Below are positions 54,792-63,392 of a DNA stretch of 64,000 nucleotides, piece by piece. Below the pieces are notes generated by a model. That model worked only from the letters and a program-made list of their open reading frames with translations. It was not told the DNA's origin and did not search any database. The stretch lies in NCBI GenBank assembly GCA_937925685.1, contig CALAMI010000036.1, positions 1 to 64,000 of the forward strand. The letters are read 5' to 3'. Made by a program: the position numbers and the translations under genes. Position 1 is the stretch's first letter; every line of letters starts with the position of its first letter. This stretch comes from Candidatus Binatia bacterium (GTDB taxonomy: Bacteria; Desulfobacterota; Binatia; HRBIN30).

Positions 54792-55763
54792 TCACCCAGC
54801 CCCTAGCGACGCCAAGGGCTGGTCCTCAGCCACGAGTGGAGTTAATCGAATGGAGCCAACGCCGCCACGCACGACGTGCTCGCGGATGAAATCGCCGAGG
54901 CACATGATTGCCTCTGGTCGCGGATAGCTGCGCCGCCAGAACAGACCAATGCGCCGATGCGCGCGCTCTCCAACAAGCGGCTTCGCCACCGTGCTCGAGT
55001 CCCGCAGTCGCGGCACCGCTAATTCCGGGATCAGCGTGCAGCCATACCCTGCCGATACTAGGTGCCGCAGCGTCTCGAGGCTCGAGGCACGGAAGTCCGC
55101 AGCGACCGCCGCATGCCCCTCACTGCACAACGACAAGGCTTGTTCGCGTAAACAGTGCCCTTCAGCGAGGAGGAGGACGGTGTGGCCTTCGAGGTCCGCT
55201 TCGCGAACGTGCTTGCGACGCGTCAGCATGTGCTGCTTGGGCAGAAGGACCCAAAACGGCTCGTCGAACAAAGCGATGGTTTGCAAGCTATCTTCATCCA
55301 CTGGCAGAGCGAGCAATGCCGCGTCGAGCCGATGCGCCAGAAGGTCGTCAATTAACGTGGCGGTGAGTTGCTCCACGACGACAAGCTGAAGGCGAGGAAA
55401 GCGGCTCTCGAGCGGCCGCAAAAGCTGCGGAAGTAGGTACGGCCCCAAGGTTGGAATAACGCCCAGGCGAAACTCTCCCGTGAGAGGCTCGGCCTGACCG
55501 CGGGCGACCTCACCGATGGCTTGGACCTGTTCGAGAATGACCCGAGCGCGGGCCACGACTTGATGACCCACCGCTGTCAATCTTGCGCAGCGCGGGTCTC
55601 GCTCGATCAGTTGCACCCCGAGATTTTGCTCCAACTTTTTCAGTTGCGTGCTCAGCGTCGGTTGGGTGACGAAACACTTGGCTGCCGCTTTGCCAAAGTG
55701 CCCGGTGTCGGCCAAGGCGACAAGATAACGAAGTTCCGTAAGGGTGATCGCCGTCAGGTCCAT
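54792..55763 (-). CDS. oxyR: LysR-family peroxide regulator OxyR
   Basis: A 323-residue transcription regulator. The N-terminal helix-turn-helix (about 10-65) has LRYLVALADTGHFGKAAAKCFVTQPTLSTQLKKLE. The sensor domain carries the redox pair in EGHCLREQALSLC near residues 200-209, the spacing known for OxyR. Peroxide forms the disulfide that activates it. The ATG at 55763 fits the family; the TTG at 55784 is less likely. It is divergent from dps, a classical OxyR target, across an 88-bp gap containing a palindrome. Confidence 0.92.
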   Translation of the reverse strand: MDLTAITLTELRYLVALADTGHFGKAAAKCFVTQPTLSTQLKKLEQNLGVQLIERDPRCARLTAVGHQVVARARVILEQVQAIGEVARGQAEPLTGEFRLGVIPTLGPYLLPQLLRPLESRFPRLQLVVVEQLTATLIDDLLAHRLDAALLALPVDEDSLQTIALFDEPFWVLLPKQHMLTRRKHVREADLEGHTVLLLAEGHCLREQALSLCSEGHAAVAADFRASSLETLRHLVSAGYGCTLIPELAVPRLRDSSTVAKPLVGERAHRRIGLFWRRSYPRPEAIMCLGDFIREHVVRGGVGSIRLTPLVAEDQPLASLGAG

Positions 55764-55770
55764 AGGCAGC

Positions 55771-55782
55771 GCCAATGTTGGC
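55771..55782. promoter_or_regulatory. Palindrome in the oxyR-dps intergenic region
   Basis: GCCAATGTTGGC is a perfect 5-bp inverted repeat around TG, about 8 bp upstream of the oxyR ATG. LysR-type regulators commonly bind such dyads to repress their own gene and activate the divergent one. A possible dps promoter, TTGCCT (55799) - 16 bp - TACATT (55821), lies next to it. Confidence 0.35.
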
Positions 55783-55851
55783 AATCTAAAGAAAAGAATT
55801 GCCTTTGCAACGAAGAAGTCTACATTGCCCCCTCGCGAACAGGAGGTTTAG

Positions 55852-56334
55852 ATGATGAAGGTCGACATTGCCCTGACAGAGCAACAACGAGAAGGAGTTT
55901 GCACCGTTTTGCGCACACTCTTGGCCGATGAATTTGTGTTGTATACGAAGGCGCGGAATTACCACTGGAATGTCGTCGGCCCGCAATTCCACGACTTGCA
56001 CAAGCTCTTCGAGGAGCAATACGAGGCTTTGGAGGAGATTGTTGACAACGTGGCAGAACGAATTCGCGCTCTGGGCGGTGTCTCCCCGGGAACGTTGGAA
56101 GAGTTCCGAAAAGCCACTCGCCTCCGGGAGGAGCCAGGCAAAGTGCCTTCGGCTCGAGAGATGGTCAAAAATCTCGCTCAGGACCATGAGGCCATCGTAC
56201 GTCAGTTGCGGCAAGATATTCCCGTCGTCCAGGAGCAGCATCAGGACGTCGGCACTGCCGATTTTCTTACCGGCTTGATGGAGCAGCACGAAAAGCATGC
56301 CTGGATGCTGCGGGCCGCGGCGACAGAGGCGTAA
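55852..56334 (+). CDS. dps: Dps ferritin-like DNA-protection protein
   Basis: Forms a 12-subunit shell that oxidises and stores iron and protects DNA from peroxide. The 160-residue protein has the ferroxidase-site pattern YTKARNYHWNVVGPQFHDLHKLFEEQYEALEEIVDNVAERI near residues 28-66, with the conserved His, Asp and Glu ligands from both sides. The N-terminus is short, without a long basic tail. AGGAGG lies 5 nt before the ATG; a second ATG follows at once. OxyR control is inferred from the divergent oxyR. Confidence 0.95.
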   Translation: MMKVDIALTEQQREGVCTVLRTLLADEFVLYTKARNYHWNVVGPQFHDLHKLFEEQYEALEEIVDNVAERIRALGGVSPGTLEEFRKATRLREEPGKVPSAREMVKNLAQDHEAIVRQLRQDIPVVQEQHQDVGTADFLTGLMEQHEKHAWMLRAAATEA

Positions 56335-56362
56335 CTCCTTTGGCGGCTGACATGTGCGCAGC

Positions 56363-56408
56363 CTGGGCCGCGGGGCGCGCGGCGCGCGGCCCAGTTGCGT
56401 TTCCTTTG
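56363..56408 (+). terminator. Terminator after dps
   Basis: A perfect 10-bp GC-rich stem CTGGGCCGCG (56363-56372) with CGCGGCCCAG (56385-56394), a 12-nt loop, followed by TTGCGTTTCCTTT. It lies 28 bp after dps and before the radical SAM gene. Confidence 0.75.
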
Positions 56409-56437
56409 TGCGCGGAGGTGTGATAGCGTGGGTAACC

Positions 56438-57454
56438 ATGCGTTGGTCGTGGGCTAGAATCCGCAAGCGCCTTAACTTTCTGCTGGTCAAGGCCGAAATG
56501 AAACTTGGCCGCGAGCGCTTGTGGTCTTACCCTTATTTGCTTTGCGTCGATGTGACGAACAAGTGCAATCTGCACTGTCCGTTTTGCCCAACGGGCCGAG
56601 GAGAGCAGAGCGGTCGAGGGCGGGGCTCGATGAATTGGGATACCTTCCGCCATATCATCGACGAACTTGGCCCGTATGCGTACTCGATCGAGTTGTTCAA
56701 CTGGGGTGAGCCATTTTTCGCTAAGGATCTTCCGTCGATGATTGCCTATGCAGAGAAGCGTGGCGTGCCCACCATTATTTCCAGTAACCTGAGTTTCCCC
56801 CTGGATGAGCGCCGTGTCGAAGCCATTGTCGATGCAGGCTTGTCTTACTTGACTGCATCGATCGACGGGGCGGACCAGCAAGGCTACGAAGTCTACCGGC
56901 GGGGTGGACGTTTCGATCTTGCTGTGACCAACCTCAGAAAGTTCGTCGCCGCCAAAAAACGCAACGCGCAGTCGAAACCCTACATCACCTGGCAATTTTT
57001 GGTGTTCCACCACAACGAGTCTCAAGTAGAAAAAGCTCGCGCGCTTGCGCAGGAAATCGGAGTCGACAATTTTTCCGCGGTGGGTGGCCTGTACGAAGAT
57101 CCCGCGTGGGCGCCCCAAAGACAGTATTCTTTCGATTACTTAGACATTCGCCCGAATCGCTGCGTTTGGCTATGGGAAAAAGCCGTGTTCCATTGGGACG
57201 GTGGATTTGCCTCGTGCTGCGCGGGGTTTCACCAAAAGGATGACTTCGATACCTACCGCCCCGGCACCTTCCGCCGCATGTGGAACAATGAAAAGTTCGT
57301 GGCCGCGCGCCGGATCTGGACCCAACCGCGAACGCCGCTGCCGCAGGACCATTTTTGCAGCGACTGCGACAAAGTCCGCCTTTTCCGCGGCTTGCCTTTG
57401 CGCAGTGGACCAGCGAAAGCTGGCGCAGTGGTGGCCAGTGCCGCCCACGGTTGA
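56438..57454 (+). CDS. Radical SAM protein with SPASM-type C-terminus
   Basis: A 338-residue enzyme. The [4Fe-4S] SAM motif is CNLHCPFC near residue 42. FNWGEPFFAKDLP near 88 is the GGEP-like SAM-binding segment, and SIDGADQQGYEVYRRGG near 146 is typical. The C-terminal cysteines CVW, FASCCAGF and CSDC (about 232-320) form a SPASM-like auxiliary cluster site. The start is the ATG at 56438, before the conserved YPYLLCVDVTNKCN; earlier in-frame GTGs overlap the terminator. The next gene, a sulfatase-fold protein, begins 20 bp downstream. The substrate is unknown. Confidence 0.85.
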   Translation: MRWSWARIRKRLNFLLVKAEMKLGRERLWSYPYLLCVDVTNKCNLHCPFCPTGRGEQSGRGRGSMNWDTFRHIIDELGPYAYSIELFNWGEPFFAKDLPSMIAYAEKRGVPTIISSNLSFPLDERRVEAIVDAGLSYLTASIDGADQQGYEVYRRGGRFDLAVTNLRKFVAAKKRNAQSKPYITWQFLVFHHNESQVEKARALAQEIGVDNFSAVGGLYEDPAWAPQRQYSFDYLDIRPNRCVWLWEKAVFHWDGGFASCCAGFHQKDDFDTYRPGTFRRMWNNEKFVAARRIWTQPRTPLPQDHFCSDCDKVRLFRGLPLRSGPAKAGAVVASAAHG

Positions 57455-57474
57455 GCAGGGTTTGCCCAACTTCC

Positions 57475-58881
57475 ATGCGGTTCTGGGACGTCCTCTCGGG
57501 GCTAGCTTCTATTTTGGCCTTGGGGGCCTTTACCTACCTGGTTGTTCGCAACGCGCAAAGGCCGAGCGTGGTCATCGTCTCTTTGGGCGCAGTCCGAGCG
57601 GATGCCCTCAGCTCGTGGGACGCGTTGTCTCCCGCGATCCCGCCGGGCCCACTCGCTCCGACGCTGGCTCATTTGTGTCATGTTGGCATTTGCTTTTCTC
57701 AGGCCTATTCCAATGCTCCTTACCCCCGGGCGGCGAATGCGACCGTGCTTACTGGACAATTGTCGGCCGTGCACAGTGTCCGCGGGCCACTGGACCGGCT
57801 TTCGCCCTCTTGGCCTCAGTTAGCCGAATTGTTCGCTGCCTCGGGTTACGACACCGGAGCAATCGTGGGCAGTTACGAGGTCGATGGGGTCTTTGGGTTT
57901 CGCGGCTTTGCGACTTTCGATGCGCGGTTCGTGGAGCCCATCGTCGATTCCGCGCGCGATCCCTTGCCGGTCCCGCCATTGGTCTTCCACGATTGGGGGT
58001 TCGCTCACAGCGCTCGACTCTCGAAACTGGTGGCCAACGCACGAAAGCCAGATGAATGGACCACCGAGTCGGCCCTAGGGTTTTTGGCTGTTCATTGGCG
58101 GCGTCCGTTTTTCCTTTGGGTGCAGTACTTTGGTGCGAGTCCGCTGGGTTCCTCGGAGGGACCTGTACTCATTTCCGCAGATCGCTACGCGGAGCGCGTG
58201 CGCGAACTCGATCGGCAACTGAAACGGCTCCTCGACGGCGTGGTCGAACTGGGACTCGACCCTAACCTTTGGCTCTTCGTTCATGGCGAGGCGGGGTTCG
58301 CCTTGTTCGAACACGGGGAATATGGTGTCGCTGCAAGCTTGTACGAGCCTTCGGTCCGCGTCCCGTTGATCGTCGTTCCCCCCCGCTCCCTTGCCCATGC
58401 CTTGGGCGCGCGTTCCATCGACACGCCCGTTTCTCTGTTGGATGTTGCGCCAACGGTAGCTAGAGTCGCGCATTTGCCGGTGCGTGTTCCGTGGCCATCC
58501 GAAGGTTTGGATGACCTATGGGAGGGGAGTGCGAAAAACTTGGATTCTGAGCGGGTGATTCCGCTGGAGAACTACTGGACGGCAACGATGGCGGGGAGCA
58601 AAGAGATGCCAGGGCCCGCGGGCCACCGCCAGCGCCTAGGCGAGCGCCTGCGCGGCGTGCGCAAAGGTCGTTGGAAGTATTTGCTGCGCGAAAGAAGCCC
58701 GCTGATCGATGTTCGTTTGCCCATTGCGGATTGGTGGGATAGGGAGATGCCGCGCGAGGAACTCTACGACCTTTTCAACGATCCGATGGAGCGCCACGAC
58801 CTTGCGGGAGCAAGGCCTGAGGACTGTGCATTACTCCGTCAGGCGCTGCCGCCGACAGCGCGTTCAGGAGGAAGCCAGTGA
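57475..58881 (+). CDS. Sulfatase-fold protein lacking catalytic residues, membrane anchored
   Basis: A 468-residue protein with an N-terminal anchor (about 5-24) and an alkaline-phosphatase/sulfatase fold. Family landmarks are recognisable but altered. VVIVSLGAVRADALSSW near residue 34 lacks the metal-binding Asp of the usual SxDTLRAD. APYPRAANATVLTG near 83 lacks the Cys/Ser nucleophile of CxPxR. LFVHGEAGFALFEHGEYG near 264 has Val where DHGE has the metal-binding Asp. RVPLIVVPP and the C-terminal EELYDLFNDPMERHDLA are intact. It may be a pseudoenzyme or binding protein. It overlaps wecB by 4 nt. Confidence 0.8.
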   Translation: MRFWDVLSGLASILALGAFTYLVVRNAQRPSVVIVSLGAVRADALSSWDALSPAIPPGPLAPTLAHLCHVGICFSQAYSNAPYPRAANATVLTGQLSAVHSVRGPLDRLSPSWPQLAELFAASGYDTGAIVGSYEVDGVFGFRGFATFDARFVEPIVDSARDPLPVPPLVFHDWGFAHSARLSKLVANARKPDEWTTESALGFLAVHWRRPFFLWVQYFGASPLGSSEGPVLISADRYAERVRELDRQLKRLLDGVVELGLDPNLWLFVHGEAGFALFEHGEYGVAASLYEPSVRVPLIVVPPRSLAHALGARSIDTPVSLLDVAPTVARVAHLPVRVPWPSEGLDDLWEGSAKNLDSERVIPLENYWTATMAGSKEMPGPAGHRQRLGERLRGVRKGRWKYLLRERSPLIDVRLPIADWWDREMPREELYDLFNDPMERHDLAGARPEDCALLRQALPPTARSGGSQ

Positions 58882-60050
58882 CACGCGGGGCCGTGGCACG
58901 GGTGAACCGGAAAGTGCTCTTTGTATTTGGGACGCGCCCCGAGGCCATTAAGCTCGCGCCAGTGATCGAAGCATTGCGCGGCCGAGTGGCGGTGCGGGTC
59001 TGCGTTACCGCGCAGCATCGTACGATGCTGGACCAAGTCTTATCTGTTTTCCGAATCACACCCGATATCGACTTGGGCCTGATGCGACCGGATCAAGACC
59101 TCTACGACTTAACCGCCGCGGCGACCTTGGCCTTGCGACCGGTGATGCAGGAAGAGCGCCCCCGGCTGGTCGTGGTGCAAGGCGATACGACCACTACGTT
59201 TGCTGCGTCCTTGGCCGCCTTTTACGCGCAAACGGAAGTGGCCCACGTGGAAGCGGGGCTGCGCACGTACGACAAGCGGCACCCTTTCCCTGAGGAGATC
59301 AATCGCAGGATTACTTCCGTGCTGGCTGACTGGCATTTCGCTCCGACCCCGTGGGCACGGGAAAACTTGGTGAGGGAGAGAATCGCTCCACAGCGCGTGT
59401 TTGTGACTGGCAACACCGGAATCGACGCCTTGCTTGGTGTAGTCAGGCGCCTGCAAAAGCGAGAGTTGGACCCAGCGCTGCCCCCGAAGCTCCTCGAGTC
59501 CTTTGCGAACCGGAAGGTAGTTTTGGTCACTGGCCATCGGCGGGAGAGCTTTGGCCCAGGATTCGAGCGCATTTGCCGCGCTTTGCGCGACCTCGTCGAG
59601 CGCGAGCCGGAAGTGGTGGTTGTCTATCCGGTCCACCTGAACCCGCGTGTCCGCGAACCGGTGTTTCGCTGGCTGGGAACGCACCCCCGAATCGAATTGC
59701 TGGAACCGTTGGAGTACGTACCTTTTGTCGCCCTGATGCTCCGCGCCGACGTGATCCTCACCGACTCCGGAGGGATCCAGGAGGAGGCTCCGTCGCTGCC
59801 GAAACCCGTGCTGGTCATGCGAGAGAAAACAGAAAGGCCCGAAGGGGTGGAAGCCGGTGTGGCCCGCCTCGTGGGCACGAATCCGGAACGGATTGTGGCT
59901 TCTGTGCAAGAGCTTCTACACGACTCATCCGTATATCGGAGCATGACCGCCCACGAAAATCCTTACGGCGATGGGCATGCTGCCCAGCGGATTGCCGAGC
60001 TCATCGAACAAATCGTGCAAGGAGTGGTGGAGCCGACCCTCAAGGACTAG
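58878..60050 (+). CDS. wecB: UDP-N-acetylglucosamine 2-epimerase, non-hydrolysing
   Basis: Interconverts UDP-GlcNAc and UDP-ManNAc. The 390-residue GT-B-like protein has FVFGTRPEAIKLAPVIEAL near residue 14, QGDTTTTFAASLAAFY near 98 and HVEAGLRTYDKRHPFPEEINRR near 120. VTGHRRESFG near 217 and ILTDSGGIQEEAPSLPKPVLVMREKTERPE near 293 complete the active site. A GTG start overlaps the sulfatase-fold gene. UDP-ManNAc is a precursor for enterobacterial common antigen-like or ManNAc-uronate glycans. The 3' end overlaps the convergent OmpA gene by 11 nt. Confidence 0.95.
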   Translation: MTRGAVARVNRKVLFVFGTRPEAIKLAPVIEALRGRVAVRVCVTAQHRTMLDQVLSVFRITPDIDLGLMRPDQDLYDLTAAATLALRPVMQEERPRLVVVQGDTTTTFAASLAAFYAQTEVAHVEAGLRTYDKRHPFPEEINRRITSVLADWHFAPTPWARENLVRERIAPQRVFVTGNTGIDALLGVVRRLQKRELDPALPPKLLESFANRKVVLVTGHRRESFGPGFERICRALRDLVEREPEVVVVYPVHLNPRVREPVFRWLGTHPRIELLEPLEYVPFVALMLRADVILTDSGGIQEEAPSLPKPVLVMREKTERPEGVEAGVARLVGTNPERIVASVQELLHDSSVYRSMTAHENPYGDGHAAQRIAELIEQIVQGVVEPTLKD

Positions 60051-60924
60051 GGTTCCCTCCGTCTCCTTCCGCCTGCGGTGCTTCCGGCGCGTTCGCATTT
60101 GCTGGGAGCTCCTCCCCCTCACGGCGCGGTGGCTGCTGGCCTGCTGGGGTTTCCGGAGGAAGTGCAGGTTCGGTTTCAGGAGCGACCGGACTGATGATGT
60201 GCAGTTCGACGCGCCGGTTTTGCGCACGCCCTTGCTCGGTCTCGTTGTCGGCAACGGGCCGACTCTCGCCGTATCCGACAACTTCCATCCGCTCCGGAGC
60301 CACGCCGCGGTTTACGAGATAACGGAACACAGCCTCGGCTCGTCGCACCGAGAGCTTCTCGTTGTAAGCATCCGACCCGAGCGCGTCGGTATGGCCTTCG
60401 ATGGAGATGCGGACGTCTGGATTGGCCTTCAGAATCTCCGCTGCCTCGTCGAGAACTGGTCGGGAGTCAGGCCGAATGTCACTCTTGTCGAAGTCGAAGT
60501 TGACCCCCCGCAACACGAGTCGCCGTGCCCATGGAGGCGGTAATTCCTCCGGCGATGGTGTTGGCGGTGGCGGAGGCGGAGGTGGAGGAGGAACGATTTC
60601 CTCGTCGAGGAAGTAATGCCCAGCCAGCCCGCAAACCGCCGCTCCGACAACGGCTCCGATGAGGGCGCCTTTCCAGTATTCGGCGTCGTCTTTGACGCGT
60701 TTGAACGAAATCACGTTGCCTTGAGCATCTCGTACTACGGCGGTCGATGTACCCCGCCGTGCTTCTTGAACACCCACACCGGCGCCCGCACCGGCCACGC
60801 TGCAAATCGCCGCCGGGATCCAGGTTCCCTTCCCCCAAGGTTTGTTCCAGGTGTGCCGTGCGGCGCAACCGTTCCACACAAGCCCCGCGAGCAACACTGC
60901 TAACCATACTCCCCGCAATTTCAT
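60040..60924 (-). CDS. OmpA-family peptidoglycan-binding lipoprotein
   Basis: A 294-residue envelope protein. The signal peptide ends at VWNGC near residue 20, a near-canonical lipobox, so the Cys is probably lipidated. A glycine-rich segment (about 36-105, with AGAGAGVGV and GAVVGAAVCG) is glycine-zipper-like. A proline run (about 112-122) links to the OmpA domain (about 135-245), with VNFDFDKSDIRPDS, IEGHTDALGSDAYN and NRRVELHI. The C-terminus is a Pro/Glu/Ala tail. It tethers the outer membrane to peptidoglycan. Confidence 0.88.
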   Translation of the reverse strand: MKLRGVWLAVLLAGLVWNGCAARHTWNKPWGKGTWIPAAICSVAGAGAGVGVQEARRGTSTAVVRDAQGNVISFKRVKDDAEYWKGALIGAVVGAAVCGLAGHYFLDEEIVPPPPPPPPPPTPSPEELPPPWARRLVLRGVNFDFDKSDIRPDSRPVLDEAAEILKANPDVRISIEGHTDALGSDAYNEKLSVRRAEAVFRYLVNRGVAPERMEVVGYGESRPVADNETEQGRAQNRRVELHIISPVAPETEPALPPETPAGQQPPRREGEELPANANAPEAPQAEGDGGNPSP

Positions 60925-61163
60925 CCTGTTCCCTTCTTTCGCCTATTCCACGCAGTGAACGACGCCCACCCGAGGGCAACTGTCCCCACCTCGTGTTGCA
61001 GTGAAATCGACCCTAGAAAAATTGGCAAACTTGTAAGCCGCTCGCATATCAGAGGTCAAGCGATTTTCCACCTCGTTTGGCAGGCTCTCGGGACAAGCGG
61101 CGAACTGCTTTAGCGACAGCGTTGCTTGACCTGTCCGGGCCCTAACGGGTAACGAGGGGGAGC

Positions 61164-61925
61164 ATGTCGGCACTGGCTGAAAAGGTTGCCGTGGTCACAG
61201 GGGCGTCAAGCGGGATTGGCGCGGCCGTAGCCGAGGAGCTAGCTGCTCATGGAGCTTCAGTTGTCCTTGGCGCGCGCCGGGTGGAGGCTTTGGAGCGAGT
61301 GTGCGAGCGCATTGGCCGGCGAGGCGGTAAAGCAGTGTGGATCAAAACGGATATGCGCGATGAGACCGCCGTCGAGCGCCTTGTCGGAAGTGCGGTCGAA
61401 TGTTTCGGAAAGCTGGACATCTTAGTCAATAACGCCGGTGTCGGGACGGTGCGAACGATTGCCGACGGCCGCACCGACGAGTGGCGCATGATGCTAGAGA
61501 CCAACTTGTTGGGCACACTTTTCGCGTGTAGGGCTGCACTTCGCTATATGCTGCCCCAAGAGCGCGGGGATATCGTCAATGTCACCTCGGCGGCAGCCTA
61601 CGAGGCATGGCCATATTTGGCGGTCTATGCTGCGAGCAAAGCTGCTGTGCACGCTCTCTCGCAAGGGCTTCGCGCCGAAGTGGCGGAACGAGGCATTCGA
61701 GTCATGACCATCGAGGTCCACAATGTCGCAGGCACGGACTTCGTGTCGCAGTTCGATCCGGACATCGCTGCCGAGGCGATCTCCCAATGGGAACGTCGCG
61801 GGCTCTTGCGACGCACGAGCGGCATGCTCCGACCGGCAGACGTGGCCCGGGCCGTCGTCTTTCAGGTGAGCCAGCCCGACCCGGCAAGCGTCCATCATCT
61901 CACGTTGCGAGTACGGGCGAACTGA
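61164..61925 (+). CDS. Short-chain dehydrogenase/reductase, YdfG-like
   Basis: A 253-residue classical SDR. The cofactor motif VVTGASSGIGAAVAEEL is near residue 10, NNAGVG near 91, and the catalytic Ser is in NVTSAAAYEAW near 137 with YAASKAAVHAL near 153. Arg in LGARRVEAL at the end of strand 2 favours NADPH. GAGGGGGAGC precedes the ATG. It diverges from the OmpA gene across about 240 bp that probably hold both promoters. The substrate is unknown. Confidence 0.86.
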   Translation: MSALAEKVAVVTGASSGIGAAVAEELAAHGASVVLGARRVEALERVCERIGRRGGKAVWIKTDMRDETAVERLVGSAVECFGKLDILVNNAGVGTVRTIADGRTDEWRMMLETNLLGTLFACRAALRYMLPQERGDIVNVTSAAAYEAWPYLAVYAASKAAVHALSQGLRAEVAERGIRVMTIEVHNVAGTDFVSQFDPDIAAEAISQWERRGLLRRTSGMLRPADVARAVVFQVSQPDPASVHHLTLRVRAN

Positions 61926-62415
61926 GGCCGAGCCTTCGCAGCCCTCATCGCTGCCAGAAGGTCTCGTGAGGTGCCTTTCGCGCCTTCCTTGCATCGGCTT
62001 TTGCGGCGCTGCCCAGAAAGGCTTGCCGGCAAAGTGGTGAAACGACGCTAGCGGCCGGGTCGACTGGCATGCCACGGAGGAAACTTTCGCTTCGAGATTT
62101 CGCTGGTACAAACCGAACTTCCTTGACGACGCTAGTCGAAAGCCACCGTTTTGGGAAACCGCTCGAGTCGTCCTTTGAGAGCCGAGCGTGCAGGGCGACG
62201 GCAGAGGGAGCTCGCGCTTGACGGCAGATAACCGGCTGAGGCGGTCTCGCCCCGTCATAAGCGCTCACCGGCCGCCAACTTCAGCCCTCACCGAAAGACG
62301 CGAGAACAGGCTCCGCGGCACTGCCGCCCTTGCACGGTGGGTGAAGCATCGGTATTTGAAGCTCGCCGCGAGCGGGACGCTAAGCGCTTGCGAGTTCTAG
62401 CGAAGAGGCCTTTTT
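61926..62415. other. Intergenic region, no gene recognised
   Basis: About 490 bp between the SDR and cysH, the longest gene-free stretch here. Overlapping open frames exist on both strands (for example 61945-62268 leftward and 62188-62400 rightward), but none has a ribosome-binding site, a known domain or natural-looking protein composition. I find no tRNA and no clear SAM or cobalamin riboswitch core. The cysH promoter must lie here, but I cannot place it. Confidence 0.5.
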
Positions 62416-63144
62416 ATGGCACTGGATGTTCAAAGGATCGCCGCTCTTGCCGGGGAATACGCCGATAAGGACCCTCGTGAGATCCTCAAGCTTGCCTTGC
62501 AAGAGTATCCCGGGGAAATCGCCATTTCCTTCAGTGGGGCAGAGGATGTGGTGCTGGTCGACATGGCAAGCAAAATTGGTGGCAATTTCAAGGTTTTTTC
62601 CCTCGATACTGGCCGGCTGCACGCCGAGACTTACCGCTTCCTGGAGAAGGTTCGCGAACATTATGGCATTCCCATCGAGGTGTACTTCCCGCAACCCGAG
62701 GCGGTCGAAAAGCTGGTGCGAGAAAAGGGTTTGTTTTCCTTTTACAAGGATGGACACAAGGAGTGCTGCGGTATCCGCAAGGTGGAACCCTTGGTGCGTG
62801 CCTTGAAGCCGTTGAAGGCTTGGATCACGGGTCAACGCCGCGATCAAAGCCCGGGCACCCGCGCCGATGTGCCGGTGGTGCAACTCGACCCTACGTTTGG
62901 TTCGCCCGAGCGACCGCTGGTGAAGTTCAACCCGCTGGCGAACTGGACGTCCAAGCAGGTGTGGAGTTACATCAACGAGCATCGTGTTCCGTACAACGAA
63001 TTGCACAACCGTGGCTTCATCTCGATTGGCTGCGAGCCATGCACCCGACCAACCAACCCCGGCGAGCATGAACGTGCCGGCCGTTGGTGGTGGGAAGAAG
63101 AAACCCAAAAAGAGTGCGGGCTTCACGCGGGTAACGTCCGGTAG
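62416..63144 (+). CDS. cysH: Adenosine 5'-phosphosulfate reductase, assimilatory
   Basis: Reduces APS to sulfite in sulfate assimilation. The 242-residue protein has the PP-loop [15 protein letters not shown] near residue 37 and [12 protein letters not shown] near 60. Fe-S cluster cysteines are KECCGIRK near 116 and IGCEPC near 198, a pair found in APS rather than PAPS reductases. The C-terminal catalytic KECGLH lies near 234. [13 protein letters not shown] near 136 binds substrate. GAAGAGG lies upstream of the ATG. No other sulfate-assimilation gene is in the window. Confidence 0.94.
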   Translation: MALDVQRIAALAGEYADKDPREILKLALQEYPGEIAISFSGAEDVVLVDMASKIGGNFKVFSLDTGRLHAETYRFLEKVREHYGIPIEVYFPQPEAVEKLVREKGLFSFYKDGHKECCGIRKVEPLVRALKPLKAWITGQRRDQSPGTRADVPVVQLDPTFGSPERPLVKFNPLANWTSKQVWSYINEHRVPYNELHNRGFISIGCEPCTRPTNPGEHERAGRWWWEEETQKECGLHAGNVR

Positions 63145-63317
63145 TTAGAAGCGATACCAGGCCGAGTTTCACCTCCGTTGGCGCACCGCCGAACTGCGGC
63201 GATGGTCGACAGGCAGGGGCCATTGCAAGACCGCACTCGCAGCGTACGGATTGGCTGTTCCACCAGCTTGGCACCTGGAGGAAAAGCTTCGTAATGGAGC
63301 AAAAGTCACCCTCGGCC

Positions 63318-63367
63318 GGGGGGAAGTGGCTCCCCCCAAGGACCAGTAAAAGGAGTGGCCCTCCTTT
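63318..63367. terminator. Two hairpins between convergent cysH and ribE
   Basis: GGGGGGA (63318-63324) pairs with TCCCCCC (63331-63337), and AAAGGAG (63349-63355) pairs with CTCCTTT (63361-63367). On the minus strand the second stem is followed by TTTTAC, so it may end ribE; the first may end cysH. T-runs are short on both sides. Confidence 0.4.
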
Positions 63368-63392
63368 GCCACCCCACAGCCTGGTGTAGCCG

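Noticed and set aside
61494-62258. Leftward 254-codon frame reaching into the gap before cysH
   Set aside because: More than half overlaps the SDR gene, the translated protein has no family features, and no ribosome-binding site is seen.
62188-62400. Small rightward frame just before cysH
   Set aside because: Arg-rich low-quality translation with no ribosome-binding site; treated as noncoding leader.
61926-62415. SAM riboswitch or other sulfur riboswitch before cysH
   Set aside because: I could not find the conserved core or a convincing terminator/antiterminator pair in the 490-bp gap.
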